Source of the DNA: Halomonas sp. SpR8
Lineage (GTDB): Bacteria > Pseudomonadota > Gammaproteobacteria > Pseudomonadales > Halomonadaceae
Direction: 5' to 3'
Length of the DNA stretch: 64,000 nucleotides
NCBI RefSeq assembly: GCF_031010195.1
Contig: NZ_JAUAMC010000005.1
Coordinates: 1 to 64,000 of the forward strand
Shown: piece by piece, positions 27,109-36,961 of the stretch
Position numbering within the stretch: position 1 is the stretch's first letter
Layout of the letters: the number at the start of each line of letters is the position of its first letter
The notes under the pieces: model-generated
What the model saw: the letters and a program-made list of their open reading frames with translations, nothing else
The model's database searches: none
What the model was told of the DNA's origin: nothing
Position numbers and translations under genes: made by a program

Positions 27109-28680
27109 TCAGAATACCACCTGTAACCGCGCGGATAGCGTATCGCCGTCATCTGGCCCCTTGAAGTCGCCGGTACGATTGTCAGTATTCCAGTGCGTAT
27201 AGTCGAGCATGACCCGCGACCAACCGTTCGGATACCAGTTCAGGCCCAGTGTACTCGCATTACCGTCGCCACCTGGGTAATCTGGCGCATCGTAGAAGTC
27301 CAGTTCCTGATAACGGGCGGCGAGCTGAAAAGCACCAAGCCCCCCTGATGAAACTGAGTCATTAACGTCAGGCAGGCGCCAGAAACCTGATTTGCGAGAA
27401 TAGCCATGACGCTCGCCGGTCAGGAAGTAGCTAGCCTGAACCCCCCAGGCGTCATAACTCATGGTTTCACCGCCTGCGGAGTCACGCTGATCCACGGTTC
27501 GCTGCCCATACTCGGCCGCAGCGGCAAACGAGCCCAGCGAAGTTGCAAGTTCAAGCCCATACGCACTGCTCGACTCCGGATCGCTGATGGCACGGCTGCG
27601 AATGGCGACATTGTCATTGAAATTATCAGCGGCATTGATATTTTTGAACACGGTCGTATCGCTGCGATCAAAATCCTCGTAGAACCCCCAACTGCCAAGA
27701 TGAACCATATCCGTACCGCTATACCATGGGTTCCAGTGGGCCCGTGCCATCAAGGTGGTGGTATCTGAACGGTCGGTGTCATCGCCAAGCCTGCCATTGG
27801 TCACGGCGAAGGACGCATGCCAGTCGCGACTGTCGCCGTAGATTTTGCCCTTAAGCCCCAGTCCGTATGAACCGCGGTCTGGAGCAATGGCGCCACTGAC
27901 GAAGTTGCGCTCCATAAACCAAGTATTATTAGACGAGGTTGCCCCATCCAATGAGCGATCGTCGTACTTGTTACCGAGGTAGAGCACGACATCTTCATCA
28001 CCCCAGTTGAACAAGCTTGAAACATAAGCATCGCGCATGCTGACCCCGTTGCCCGCCAGGTCATAACCAAGCTTATAGCCGATGCGCTCAGACATTTTCC
28101 CCGCAATGTCCAGTTGCAGTCGTCGCGCCGTCGTACCCCTAATATTGCGATCGTTGTCGCTGTCGTCAAATGCCGAACCGCTGGTGGTTGAGGCGTCATA
28201 CTGTAATCGCCCGCCGATCTTCAGGCGCCGGCTACCATCAGCACTGATGAACTCAGGCCCACCGCCCGACCAGTCGATACGTGACTGATCCGTCTGTGCT
28301 GCCTCCAACAATGACACTTGGCTCTGCAGTTCTTCAATGGCCGCTCTATCGCTAGAGGCAGTGGGCGCAGTGCTTTGTGACGCCGAAGCACTCGACATTC
28401 TTCTTACCGATGGAGTTACGCCTTGATCCTCCACAGATTGAATAGGAGCGGCACTATCTATGCCATCTCGAGATTCCAGTTGTCCTAAGCGGGCCTGCAT
28501 GACCTCAAGTTGCTGCGCCTGACGAGCCAGCATTTCGGATTGGCGCTCAATTAGCTCAGCAAGTTCAGCCGACGTCGCGTCACTGGCTAACACACTTCCG
28601 CTGAAAGCAGGTAGTGCTAGTGCCCCCAGGGTGACGGCAGACAGCATGACACTGCGGCCTGAATTATTATGTTTTAGCAT
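27109..28680 (-). CDS. Outer-membrane porin, OprO/OprP-like family
   Basis: A 523-residue exported beta-barrel protein. A signal peptide (to about residue 32, SVLASDA) is followed by a periplasmic coiled-coil (AELIERQSEMLARQAQQLEV) and a low-complexity Ser/Ala linker. The barrel begins around GGPEFISADGSRRLKIGGRL and ends in LSARLQVVF with the terminal aromatic residue needed for BAM assembly. This layout matches the phosphate/pyrophosphate-selective OprO/OprP family, but anion specificity is not shown; I saw no Pho box. It has its own terminator and is the last gene of the cassette lying between rpsO and pnp. Confidence 0.85.
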   Translation of the reverse strand: MLKHNNSGRSVMLSAVTLGALALPAFSGSVLASDATSAELAELIERQSEMLARQAQQLEVMQARLGQLESRDGIDSAAPIQSVEDQGVTPSVRRMSSASASQSTAPTASSDRAAIEELQSQVSLLEAAQTDQSRIDWSGGGPEFISADGSRRLKIGGRLQYDASTTSGSAFDDSDNDRNIRGTTARRLQLDIAGKMSERIGYKLGYDLAGNGVSMRDAYVSSLFNWGDEDVVLYLGNKYDDRSLDGATSSNNTWFMERNFVSGAIAPDRGSYGLGLKGKIYGDSRDWHASFAVTNGRLGDDTDRSDTTTLMARAHWNPWYSGTDMVHLGSWGFYEDFDRSDTTVFKNINAADNFNDNVAIRSRAISDPESSSAYGLELATSLGSFAAAAEYGQRTVDQRDSAGGETMSYDAWGVQASYFLTGERHGYSRKSGFWRLPDVNDSVSSGGLGAFQLAARYQELDFYDAPDYPGGDGNASTLGLNWYPNGWSRVMLDYTHWNTDNRTGDFKGPDDGDTLSARLQVVF

Positions 28681-28738
28681 GATTATTCTCTAAGCCTTAA
28701 GGATCGTATTATGTTTATCCAAAGCATTAGCGGCACAA

Positions 28739-29662
28739 TTAACGTGCTCGCGATGCAATATAGCGAGCCGCAAAGGGCGTCATCTGACCAGGGCTATGTG
28801 TCACGCCGGGTAAAACCCAGTGCCGCCAATTGAACTCCGTGCTCAAAGATTGGGCCTGGCGCTTACCAAATTCATAGTAGTAGCGAGTCCGCTCCACTCG
28901 TGTCGCACCTTGGGCATTGGCCTCGGGCGTCTGACGCATGACGGTATGAAGCGTTGCGGTATCCGCCCCCCCTGCCAGCAGTAACATCGGCTGAGCAAGA
29001 AAAGCTTTGATCGCAGTGGCGTCCAGCATTGGCACACCGCCTGTTCCATATGGCCACGCAATCGACTCATCCGGCATCGTGTACCAACCCGCCGCGCCGA
29101 TGATGATCTCTTCCGCATGCGACTCCGGCATAAACATGGCGAAACGGTGGGCCACCTGCGCACCGGCTCCGTGACCATATAGATAGTAGGTCTCACGGTT
29201 ACTGTTGCTACGAGCGGATCTGAAGTCAGCAAACACGCGCTCGATTAAAGTGAAGACCCACTGCTCCGGAGGATTCATCTGCTCTAGTCTAGAGAAGCCT
29301 CGCTCCTCCTCGGCCGAGGTGGCTCGGAAGACATTCCCCAGGTTGAAGCCGTTGCCACCGGGATAAGCCTCAGAACTGAACCGGGGAACCAACACCATCA
29401 GCCCCTCCCGTTCGGCATACTCCGCCCAGCTATCACGATACTCTTTCGCGTCTCGTCGTAATCCGTGCAGTACGAGCACCACTGGCGTATTAGCCGTATA
29501 GTTATTCGGCTGGTAGTAATAAACACTGACGTCCTGCTGTGTCGCCGGATCGTTGAAGATATAGTGTCCAGCGCCTTCTTCCATACCTGCTACACGCTCA
29601 CTGGCGGCGACCGCTGGTAATGGCAGGCACAGCACCATTAGTGTGAACCACAAAATTCTCAT
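28739..29662 (-). CDS. Exported alpha/beta-hydrolase-fold protein, nucleophile Ser replaced by Gly
   Basis: A 307-residue protein with a signal peptide (residues 1-20, PAVAA) and an alpha/beta-hydrolase core: VVLVLHGLRRDAKEY (oxyanion region), LVPRFSSEAYPGGNGFNLGN, and the nucleophile elbow. The elbow reads YLYGHGAGAQVAHRF, so the central residue of G-x-S-x-G is Gly165 (codon GGA) rather than Ser. A late His in LPGVTHSPGQM is kept. It may be an inactive or altered member of the family, perhaps with polymer-esterase ancestry. It lies between the porin and an SGNH-like gene, same strand. Confidence 0.75.
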   Translation of the reverse strand: MRILWFTLMVLCLPLPAVAASERVAGMEEGAGHYIFNDPATQQDVSVYYYQPNNYTANTPVVLVLHGLRRDAKEYRDSWAEYAEREGLMVLVPRFSSEAYPGGNGFNLGNVFRATSAEEERGFSRLEQMNPPEQWVFTLIERVFADFRSARSNSNRETYYLYGHGAGAQVAHRFAMFMPESHAEEIIIGAAGWYTMPDESIAWPYGTGGVPMLDATAIKAFLAQPMLLLAGGADTATLHTVMRQTPEANAQGATRVERTRYYYEFGKRQAQSLSTEFNWRHWVLPGVTHSPGQMTPFAARYIASRAR

Positions 29663-29832
29663 TTCTTTCTCTCTTATTCTATTTATTAAGATTTGGACAG
29701 CCCTACCAGAAAGCTTCTGACAAGCACCTGCTTAGCTAGCCCGCACGAATCCACTAGCTGCCGACAGTACGAGCGAGAAGCAGGCACACTCAGATATAGA
29801 TATCTCACTAAATAAGGCTATGGTGCTGTCGC

Positions 29833-30627
29833 CTAGCGACTGTAGTACTCCATCACCGTATCTTCGGCGACCTGTTGTAGAAAGGCAGCGTCGTCCTCGT
29901 TGATTCGCTCGTAATAGGTGTAGGGGTTACCGACGACAGAGGTGTCGTAGAGCGCGGCAAACACTGTAGCCGCGGCTAAGTAAGTGCCCTCAGGGGTGGG
30001 GTGACTACCATCGTAGTCAACATGCAAAGCTAACTCTGGGCGCTGCTCATAGGCGTTTTTGAACGCAAGACCGACCGGGATAACCAGGGCACCAATCTCA
30101 TTGCCGACCGTCGTATATAAATCATCGATCTTGTCGATCATGCCGGGGTCATAACCATCGTGGTCTTCGCTGTAGGCAGGCGTCATGTAGAGCACGGTCT
30201 CTGCTCCTGTCGCCTCAATGGCTTGATGGTGTCGCATAACAGCATCATGAAACATCTGGCGCTTCTCGTCTGTCAGAGCCGCGCTGCTATGACCTTGCAA
30301 AACGACAGCGTCATAAGGATCAGGTAAACCTAAAGCATCTGGGAACAGATAATTTTTTACTTCATGTTGCGACAGATAAGCACCCGAAATAGTCACGGAC
30401 TTGCTGTTCAGTTGTTCTGCTATATCCGGCTGAGCGGCTGCCACCATACGCTTTACGTAGTTGTGTAGACTATTGTTGTAATATTGGTAGCTATTGCCAA
30501 CGTAAAGCAACTGCTTTGGGTTCGGGGATTTGAGGGCATCAAGCTGGGGTTCAACATCGGCCATCGCATATGCAGGTAGCAGCGCGGCCATGGTGAGAAT
30601 GCTCATTCTGGCGAAGGACGTTTTCAT
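29833..30627 (-). CDS. Exported SGNH-hydrolase-like protein
   Basis: A 264-residue protein from ATG 30627, with a signal peptide (residues 1-23, AYAMA-D). It has an SGNH block I-like GNSYQYYN (Ser46), a QGHSSAA segment (about 111-117) and block V DGSHPTPEG (Asp206, His209), so the catalytic Ser-Asp-His set looks intact. This suggests an esterase or lipase acting in the periplasm; the substrate is unknown. An in-frame start 31 codons upstream would spoil the signal peptide. It is separated by 170 bp from the hydrolase-like gene on the same strand. Confidence 0.75.
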   Translation of the reverse strand: MKTSFARMSILTMAALLPAYAMADVEPQLDALKSPNPKQLLYVGNSYQYYNNSLHNYVKRMVAAAQPDIAEQLNSKSVTISGAYLSQHEVKNYLFPDALGLPDPYDAVVLQGHSSAALTDEKRQMFHDAVMRHHQAIEATGAETVLYMTPAYSEDHDGYDPGMIDKIDDLYTTVGNEIGALVIPVGLAFKNAYEQRPELALHVDYDGSHPTPEGTYLAAATVFAALYDTSVVGNPYTYYERINEDDAAFLQQVAEDTVMEYYSR

Positions 30628-30914
30628 TGATATTGTTTCCATCCTGGAACTGTTTGTGAGAATCGTTTTGTGAAAATCCGAGGTGTATCGTGTACAGACA
30701 TCTCGGAACTTCACAGGCACTTCACACAGACTTCTGCAAATTTCACTCCCTCTCTGGCTTTACTCTTGTATTTCAAATAATTAAAAAGACAAACTACTAC
30801 AAAAGTTGAATACTGCACTCCAGCTGATGATGGGTTTTCCACACAGGCAGACATCTACTTATGTGCGGGAAACCGCACACTAAAGCGCATTATCAATACT
30901 GTGCAGTCCAACGC
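30628..30914. other. Intergenic region between the SGNH gene and rpsO
   Basis: About 290 bp, AT-rich in its central part. It must hold the promoter of the minus-strand SGNH gene. A two-copy near-repeat (GTTTGTGAGAATC at 30652, GTTTTGTGAAAATC at 30665) and a short ACTTCACA duplication near 30707 are visible. No gene or convincing promoter hexamer pair was found. Confidence 0.5.
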
Positions 30915-30944
30915 AAAACGGGCAGCTCACAAGGAGCTGCCCGT
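30915..30944 (-). terminator. Terminator of rpsO
   Basis: On the minus strand ACGGGCAGCTC, loop CTTGT, GAGCTGCCCGT, then TTTT. The perfect 11-bp stem lies 22 bp after the rpsO stop. Confidence 0.92.
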
Positions 30945-30966
30945 TTCTAATCGTAGCCGTTAATGC

Positions 30967-31236
30967 TTAGCGGCGTAGACCTAAACGCTGAATCAGGGAC
31001 TGATAGCGTTCGAAATCTTTACGCTTTAGGTAATCCAGCAGTTTGCGACGCTGGTTAACCATGCGGATCAGGCCACGACGAGAGTGGTGATCCTGTTTGT
31101 TGGTCTTGAAGTGATCCTGCAGGCCATTAATGTTGGCGCTCAGCAGGGCAACTTGCACTTCAGGGGAACCGGTATCGTTATCGCCGCGGCCGTATTCGGT
31201 GACGATCTCGGCCTTCTTCTCAGCGGTTAAAGCCAT
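30967..31236 (-). CDS. rpsO: 30S ribosomal protein S15
   Basis: S15 binds the 16S central domain and helps nucleate small-subunit assembly. The 89 residues are of normal length, with family segments [40 protein letters not shown] and the C-terminal [13 protein letters not shown]. The ATG has a GGAGAT-like site upstream. In E. coli S15 represses its own translation, but I could not recognise the pseudoknot by eye. It is the last gene of the rimP-nusA-infB-rbfA-truB-rpsO order. Confidence 0.98.
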   Translation of the reverse strand: MALTAEKKAEIVTEYGRGDNDTGSPEVQVALLSANINGLQDHFKTNKQDHHSRRGLIRMVNQRRKLLDYLKRKDFERYQSLIQRLGLRR

Positions 31237-31313
31237 CTGTATCTCCAGTAAGCAATATGCCTAAAAATGAATGGGTGAGACCACGCATATTTGCAGTCTC
31301 AAGCTGCTATTTT

Positions 31314-31369
31314 TTACTAGCTAGTTTCTATTAGCTCAATCCTACTAGCTAATCTCTACTAACTGTTTT
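31314..31369. repeat. Four 14-bp tandem repeats between truB and rpsO
   Basis: Units of exactly 14 bp: TTACTAGCTAGTTT (31314), CTATTAGCTCAATC (31328), CTACTAGCTAATCT (31342), CTACTAACTGTTTT (31356). Cores contain CTAGCTAG-like palindromes. The array starts about 31 nt after the truB stop on the transcribed minus strand and reads AGTTAGTAG, AGCTAGTAG, AGCTAATAG, AGCTAGTAA. Confidence 0.88.
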
Positions 31370-31400
31370 CGCGCAGACAGCTGCATCCTTGCAACGCTGT

Positions 31401-32321
31401 TTACGAGATAGCGACGGTACTTAACAGCCGCTTAGGCGCCACTTCCTGAGCACCTTTCACTACGCCAAGGCCGATAAACGTCTCGGCGTAATAAAGTCGG
31501 GCTAACGCATCCGGCGCTAACGTGCCGGTCGTCAGATTGGCAGACTGACCGTGGGCCAAACGGCTGTGGGCAGCATCGTCTACCGTCAACGACGGTAAAT
31601 GATCTACCAGCACGTCCGCTGGCATTAGCTCAGCTTCCAGTGCCGCTTGGTCTGACAATGCTTCCAAGGCCTCTAGCGTCCACATCGCATCGGCTAAAAA
31701 AGGCCCCGTTTTGAGCCTTCTTAGTTGACTGATATGCGCACCACAGCCGAGTGTCTGGCCAATATCTTCTGCTAACGTGCGGATGTAAGTGCCTTTACTG
31801 CAGCTTACTTCCAGCTCAAACGCGGTCCTTTCAAACGAAAGCAGGCGCGCATCATACACGCTTACTCGCCTGGCTGCACGTTCTACCTGCTTGCCTTCCC
31901 GAGCCAGCTCGTAAAGCTTCTTGCCCTGATGCTTCAGCGCCGAATACATGGGCGGCACTTGGTCAATCTCACCACGAAAGCGGGTGAGCACAGCCTCCAC
32001 GTCATCGACGCTTAGGCTAGGGACTTCATGCTGCTCAATAATCGTGCCTTCCGCATCGCCCGTATCGGTGATCACCCCCAGTTCTATCCGGGTGCGATAC
32101 ACCTTGTCGGCTTCCAGCAAGTGCGATGAGAACTTGGTCGCTTCGCCGAGGCAAATCGGCAACAAGCCGGTGGCCATTGGATCTAGCGTGCCGGTATGCC
32201 CGGCTTTTTGGGCCTGGAACAGCCGACGAACACGCTGCAGTGCATGATTGCTGGAAAGCCCCTTGGGTTTATCCAACAGCAGTACGCCATTGACCGGCAA
32301 ACCGCGACGTTGACGCGCCAC
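31401..32321 (-). CDS. truB: tRNA pseudouridine(55) synthase TruB
   Basis: TruB converts U55 in the T-loop of tRNAs to pseudouridine. The 306-residue protein has the N-terminal GVLLLDKPKGLSSN, the catalytic aspartate in AGHTGTLDPMATGLLPICLG, VPPMYSALKHQGKKLYELAREG, and CSKGTYIRTLAEDIG. A C-terminal PUA-like segment ends the protein. The GTG start shares its G with the rbfA TAG stop, showing coupling. Confidence 0.96.
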   Translation of the reverse strand: MARQRRGLPVNGVLLLDKPKGLSSNHALQRVRRLFQAQKAGHTGTLDPMATGLLPICLGEATKFSSHLLEADKVYRTRIELGVITDTGDAEGTIIEQHEVPSLSVDDVEAVLTRFRGEIDQVPPMYSALKHQGKKLYELAREGKQVERAARRVSVYDARLLSFERTAFELEVSCSKGTYIRTLAEDIGQTLGCGAHISQLRRLKTGPFLADAMWTLEALEALSDQAALEAELMPADVLVDHLPSLTVDDAAHSRLAHGQSANLTTGTLAPDALARLYYAETFIGLGVVKGAQEVAPKRLLSTVAIS

Positions 32322-32731
32322 TAGCGCGTTTCCTCGCTCTGCCCGGTATCGCCCTCTTCATCCTGATGACGCGCTCGATCAGTGGTGACCGCTTCATCAA
32401 TTAGTGAAGAGAGTTGCTGACCGCGCACCACGCTCTCATCGAAGTGGAAGCGTAGTTCTGGCACGTGACGAAGTTTAATGCGCTTAGCAATCTGGCTTCT
32501 TAGAAAACCGGCGGCACGTTTAAGCACCTGCAGGTTTTCTTTAATACGCTCGGGTTCTTGCTCACCCAACAGCGTGACATAGACATCGGAGTAACCAAGA
32601 TCACGACTAACAGTGACACCGCTAACCGTGACCATGCCTAAACGCGGGTCTTTCACTTCGCGTTGAATAAGTACCGCCAGCTCCTTTTGGAGCTGGTCGG
32701 CTACCCGGTCGGTACGCTTAAATTCGCGCAT
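32321..32731 (-). CDS. rbfA: 30S ribosome-binding factor A
   Basis: RbfA is a KH-like cold-shock-linked factor that binds the immature 30S subunit and aids 16S 5'-end processing. The 136 residues include RVADQLQKELAVLIQREVKDPRLGMVTVSG-type sequence (residues 9-38), DLGYSDVYVTLLG and ELRFHFDESV. The acidic C-terminal tail is common in the family. It overlaps truB by one base and is 18 bp after infB. Confidence 0.95.
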   Translation of the reverse strand: MREFKRTDRVADQLQKELAVLIQREVKDPRLGMVTVSGVTVSRDLGYSDVYVTLLGEQEPERIKENLQVLKRAAGFLRSQIAKRIKLRHVPELRFHFDESVVRGQQLSSLIDEAVTTDRARHQDEEGDTGQSEETR

Positions 32732-32749
32732 GTTTAGCTCCTCGCAGCC

Positions 32750-35347
32750 TTACAGGCTACGCTCGACCTTCACTTGGTCGAAGACTTCGATCTTATCGCC
32801 GACTTGGACATCGTTGTAGTTCTTCACGCCGATGCCACACTCCATGCCGTTGCGCACTTCCTGTACATCGTCTTTGAAGCGGCGCAGCGATTCGAGCTCG
32901 CCTTCGTAAATCACCACGTCATCACGCAATACGCGGATCTTCTTATTACGATGCACGTTGCCTTCGATGACCATACAACCGGCGATGGCACCAATCTTCG
33001 GCGCACGGAATACATCGCGCACTTCAGCAATACCGACGATCTCTTCTTTCCACTCAGGGGCGAGCATACCGCTCATCGCCTGCTTGACCTCGTCGATCAA
33101 GTGGTAGATGACGCTGTAGTAGCGTAGATCCAGGCCTTCGCGCTCAACAATCTCACGGGCAGCGGCGTCAGCACGGACGTTAAAGCCAACCACGATGGCT
33201 TCTGAAGCAAGCGCCAAGTTGGCATCGGTACCGGTGATACCACCCACGCCAGAGGAGACCACAGCCACTTCGACTTCATCCGTGGAGAGCTCTTCCAGGG
33301 CGCCTTTGATCGCTTCCAGCGAGCCTTGCACGTCGGCTTTGAGGACGATATTGACCTTGGCCACTTCGTCTTGACCCATCTGGCTGAACATGTTCTCCAG
33401 TTTGGCCTTCTGCTGACGTGCCAAGCGCACTTCACGGTATTTGCCTTGACGGAAGTTAGCCACTTCGCGGGCTTTCTTCTCGTCGGCCACAACCATAAAG
33501 TCATCACCGGCATCCGGCGTACCGCCCAAGCCTTGAATCTCGACCGGCATCGCCGGGCCGACCTCATCCACTTGCTGAGCAAGTTCGTTGGTCAGCGCAC
33601 GCACGCGACCGTAGTGCAGGCCCGCAAGAACGATATCGCCTTTCTTCAGCGTGCCGTTCTGAACCAATACGGTAGCAACGGGACCACGACCTTTATCAAG
33701 ACGCGATTCAACCACCACGCCTTTACCTGGCGCTTCCGGTACGGCCTTAAGCTCAAGCACTTCAGAGACCAGCTGGATCGCTTCCAACAGCTCTTCAATA
33801 CCTTCCCCGGTATGCGCTGAGACGTGAACAAACTGAGTGTCACCGCCCCACTCTTCCGAGATAACGCCGTGCTGCGAAAGCTCATTTTTGATACGGTCAA
33901 GATCAATACCATCTTTATCGATTTTATTGATCGCCACGACCATGGGGACTTCGGCAGCTTTAGAGTGTTCAATCGCCTCAACGGTCTGCGGCATTACGCC
34001 ATCATCCGCTGCGACCACCAGAATCACCACGTCCGTCGCCTTGGCACCACGGGCACGCATAGCGGTAAACGCCGCATGGCCGGGGGTATCCAGGAAGGTA
34101 ACGCCACCGTGGTTATCTTCCACGTGGTAGGCACCGATATGCTGAGTAATACCACCGGCTTCACCGGTCGCCACTTTCGCTTTACGGATGTAATCAAGCA
34201 GCGATGTTTTACCGTGGTCAACGTGACCCATAACGGTAACAACGGGCGAGCGGGTGATCTCTTCGCCTTCGTAGGAGATGCCTTCAAGCATTTCCGTTTC
34301 CAGCGCGTCATCTTTCACCAGCTTCGCGGTATGGCCCATCTCTTCCACCACGATCGCAGCCGTATCCTGATCGATGGTCTGGTTGATGGTCACCGCTGCG
34401 CCCATGTTAAACATGGCCTTGATCACTTCGTTGGCTTTGATCGACATTTTGTCGGCCAATTCCGCCACGCTGATAGATTCAGGGATCGATACTTCACGCA
34501 CGATTGGCTGAGTCGGCTTCTGGAAAGCGTGCTTGCCATTGCCGGTCTGGTTGCCACCACGGCGACCACCGCGACGCTGCTCGGCACGTTTTACCTTCTT
34601 ACCGCCGCCACCGCGCTTACGCTCTTCACGATCACCGCGATCGTCATCGTCACGACGGCCCTTGGCCTTCGCCGCAGCAGCCTTCTTGGGCGGCGCGGTA
34701 CGACGGTCAGTACGGCCCTCTTTCGGCGGCGCTGGCGGCATATCTTCACCGGACGGCGTGTCGTCGATTTCAAGATTAGGCACTTGCACATCAGGCTTAG
34801 CAGGCGCTTTGGCGGCTTTTGGCGCTGATGCAGCCTCTTTCTTACTACGCGCCGCGCTTTCAGCTTCTTTATTGCTACGCGCGGTCGCTTCAGCTACCTG
34901 AGCAGCACGGGCTTTCTGAGCAGCGGCTTTTTCCTCTGCTTCACGCGCATCCGTTACTTTACGCTCGGCTTCGGCTTCTGCCATATCGCCCACAAGCTGG
35001 CGCGGGCCGGTGTAGCTAGGTTCTGGCGCTTTCGGCTTCTCATCTTCAGCGCTTTTTACGTAGGTTTTCTTCTTACGTACCTGCACTTCGATGGTTTTAC
35101 CGCGCTCGCCAGTATTGATACGGCTACGGGTTTTACGCGTCAGCGTGATGCGGTTTTTGCCCGTATCGCCAGCGTCGCTGCCGCCGTGACTTTTCTTCAG
35201 GAAACTTAGCAGCTTCTGCTTATCTTCTTCAGACACAGCATCGCCTTCAGAGGCGTGCTTTAAACCCGCTTCTTTCATTTGCTCTAGTAGGCGAGGCACA
35301 TCACGGCCCACCTTTACTGCGAAATCTTTAACTGTCATATCTGACAT
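32750..35347 (-). CDS. infB: Translation initiation factor IF-2
   Basis: IF-2 is the GTPase that brings fMet-tRNA to the 30S subunit; its substrate tRNA is encoded just upstream at 37668. The 865 residues comprise an N-terminal helical domain, a long charged linker (Ala/Lys/Glu rich, residues about 100-270), IF2_N ([19 protein letters not shown]), and the G domain with G1 [17 protein letters not shown] and NKID. C-terminal beta-barrel domains complete it. The start has GGAGGG upstream; ATG 35338 is an alternative. A secondary start inside the gene, as in E. coli, was not assessed. Confidence 0.97.
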   Translation of the reverse strand: MSDMTVKDFAVKVGRDVPRLLEQMKEAGLKHASEGDAVSEEDKQKLLSFLKKSHGGSDAGDTGKNRITLTRKTRSRINTGERGKTIEVQVRKKKTYVKSAEDEKPKAPEPSYTGPRQLVGDMAEAEAERKVTDAREAEEKAAAQKARAAQVAEATARSNKEAESAARSKKEAASAPKAAKAPAKPDVQVPNLEIDDTPSGEDMPPAPPKEGRTDRRTAPPKKAAAAKAKGRRDDDDRGDREERKRGGGGKKVKRAEQRRGGRRGGNQTGNGKHAFQKPTQPIVREVSIPESISVAELADKMSIKANEVIKAMFNMGAAVTINQTIDQDTAAIVVEEMGHTAKLVKDDALETEMLEGISYEGEEITRSPVVTVMGHVDHGKTSLLDYIRKAKVATGEAGGITQHIGAYHVEDNHGGVTFLDTPGHAAFTAMRARGAKATDVVILVVAADDGVMPQTVEAIEHSKAAEVPMVVAINKIDKDGIDLDRIKNELSQHGVISEEWGGDTQFVHVSAHTGEGIEELLEAIQLVSEVLELKAVPEAPGKGVVVESRLDKGRGPVATVLVQNGTLKKGDIVLAGLHYGRVRALTNELAQQVDEVGPAMPVEIQGLGGTPDAGDDFMVVADEKKAREVANFRQGKYREVRLARQQKAKLENMFSQMGQDEVAKVNIVLKADVQGSLEAIKGALEELSTDEVEVAVVSSGVGGITGTDANLALASEAIVVGFNVRADAAAREIVEREGLDLRYYSVIYHLIDEVKQAMSGMLAPEWKEEIVGIAEVRDVFRAPKIGAIAGCMVIEGNVHRNKKIRVLRDDVVIYEGELESLRRFKDDVQEVRNGMECGIGVKNYNDVQVGDKIEVFDQVKVERSL

Positions 35348-35374
35348 ATTGACCCTCCTCAGCCCGTGACCTGT

Positions 35375-36889
35375 TTACTGTGTGTTCGAATCCGATACGT
35401 CTTCGTCTTCAAACCAGGGCGCACGGGCAGTCATGATCAGTGCCGCTGCGCGCGCTTCGTCCAACTCCTCGATATCGACCAGATCGTCGACTGACTGCTC
35501 GGCGAGATCTTCCATAGTGACAATGCCGCGGCTGGCCAGAATGAAGGCCAGGTGGCGCTCCATGCCATCCATCTCCAACAGATCAACTGCTGGTTGGGCG
35601 CCGTCCAGCGCTTCTTCCGAGGCAATGGCCATCGTCAGCAGCTCGTCTTTCGCTCGTGCACGTAGCTCTTCTACCAAGTCCTCATCGAACTCTTCGATTT
35701 CTAGCATTTCTTCCAGCGGCACGTAGGCGACTTCTTCCAGGGTTGTAAACCCCTCTTCCACTAACAGGCGGGCTACATCTTCATCCACTTCAAGGTGCTG
35801 GACAAAAGAGTCAACCAGGCTATCAATTTCTTGATCGCGCTTAGACTCAGCTTCCTCTTCGGTCATGACATTAATACGCCAGCCGGTAAGTTCTGAGGCC
35901 AAACGCACGTTCTGACCGCTACGTCCAATGGCCTGAGCTAGATTGTCTTGTGCCACAGCGACATCCATCGCATGGGCATCTTCGTCAACTAGAATAGACC
36001 CAACGCCGGCGGGCGCCATGGCGTTGATGACCAACTGGGCAGGATTGTCGTCCCAAAGCACAATATCAACCCGTTCGTTTTGCAGCTCAGAAGAGACCGC
36101 TTGAACGCGCGAACCGCGCATGCCCACGCACGCACCGACAGGGTCGATACGGCGGTCATTGGTTTTGACGGCAATTTTGGCGCGCGAACCGGGGTCACGC
36201 GCCGCGCCTTTAATCTCAATCAACTGCTCGGCTATCTCGGGCACTTCAATTTTGAACAGCTCGATTATCAGCTCGGGACACGTCCGCGATAGCTGAAGCT
36301 GTGCACCGCGTGCATCTGGATCCACCTTGACCAACAGCGCGCGTACCCTTTCGTTCATGCGGTAACGCTCGCCATGAATCATTTCATTGCGGGGCAAAAA
36401 CGCTTCAGCATTTTCACCCAAATCAATGATCAGGCCATCGCGAGTGGTCTTCTTGACAATCCCAGCCACCAGTTCGCCTTCGCGGTCGGCATATTGGCGC
36501 ACCACTTCAGCTCGCTCGGCTTCACGGACTTTCTGCACGATGACCTGTTTAGCGGTTTGCGCAGCAATACGGCCAAATGATGCATTTTCGATGCTTTTTT
36601 CGACCACATCGCCTAGCTTCAACGGCGGATCGCGCTGCTCGGCGATAGTCTCTTTGATCTCGTAATCTGGCGTTTCAAATTCGTCGTCTTCTACGACAGT
36701 CCAGAAACGGAAGGTTTCGTAATCGCCGGTGCGACGGTCAATATGCACGCGAACATTGGCTTCTTCTTTTTCAAAACGCTTGCGTGACGCGCTCGCAAGA
36801 GCGGCTTCAACCGCTTCGAAGATGACATCACGTGGGACGCCCTTCTCATTGGAGATCGCGTCAACGACCATTAAAATTTCTTTACTCAT
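35375..36889 (-). CDS. nusA: Transcription termination/antitermination protein NusA
   Basis: NusA binds RNA polymerase and modulates pausing, termination and rRNA antitermination (boxA at 280-295 belongs to such a system). The 504 residues have the N-terminal polymerase-binding domain ([20 protein letters not shown]), an S1 domain with [20 protein letters not shown], and two KH domains with [20 protein letters not shown] and [13 protein letters not shown]. Two acidic C-terminal helix-hairpin repeats ([36 protein letters not shown]) follow, as in gamma-proteobacteria. GAGGCA lies upstream of the ATG. Confidence 0.97.
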   Translation of the reverse strand: MSKEILMVVDAISNEKGVPRDVIFEAVEAALASASRKRFEKEEANVRVHIDRRTGDYETFRFWTVVEDDEFETPDYEIKETIAEQRDPPLKLGDVVEKSIENASFGRIAAQTAKQVIVQKVREAERAEVVRQYADREGELVAGIVKKTTRDGLIIDLGENAEAFLPRNEMIHGERYRMNERVRALLVKVDPDARGAQLQLSRTCPELIIELFKIEVPEIAEQLIEIKGAARDPGSRAKIAVKTNDRRIDPVGACVGMRGSRVQAVSSELQNERVDIVLWDDNPAQLVINAMAPAGVGSILVDEDAHAMDVAVAQDNLAQAIGRSGQNVRLASELTGWRINVMTEEEAESKRDQEIDSLVDSFVQHLEVDEDVARLLVEEGFTTLEEVAYVPLEEMLEIEEFDEDLVEELRARAKDELLTMAIASEEALDGAQPAVDLLEMDGMERHLAFILASRGIVTMEDLAEQSVDDLVDIEELDEARAAALIMTARAPWFEDEDVSDSNTQ

Positions 36890-36961
36890 GCGTATGCCTC
36901 GCCAGAAAACCTATCCTTATGTACATCACCCCGGCAGCCTGCCGGCAGCGCCGCCACTCGG

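Noticed and set aside
33824..34828. 334-codon plus-strand ORF opposite infB
   Set aside because: It is a shadow of the IF-2 gene, with His/Phe/Thr-rich composition and no domains.
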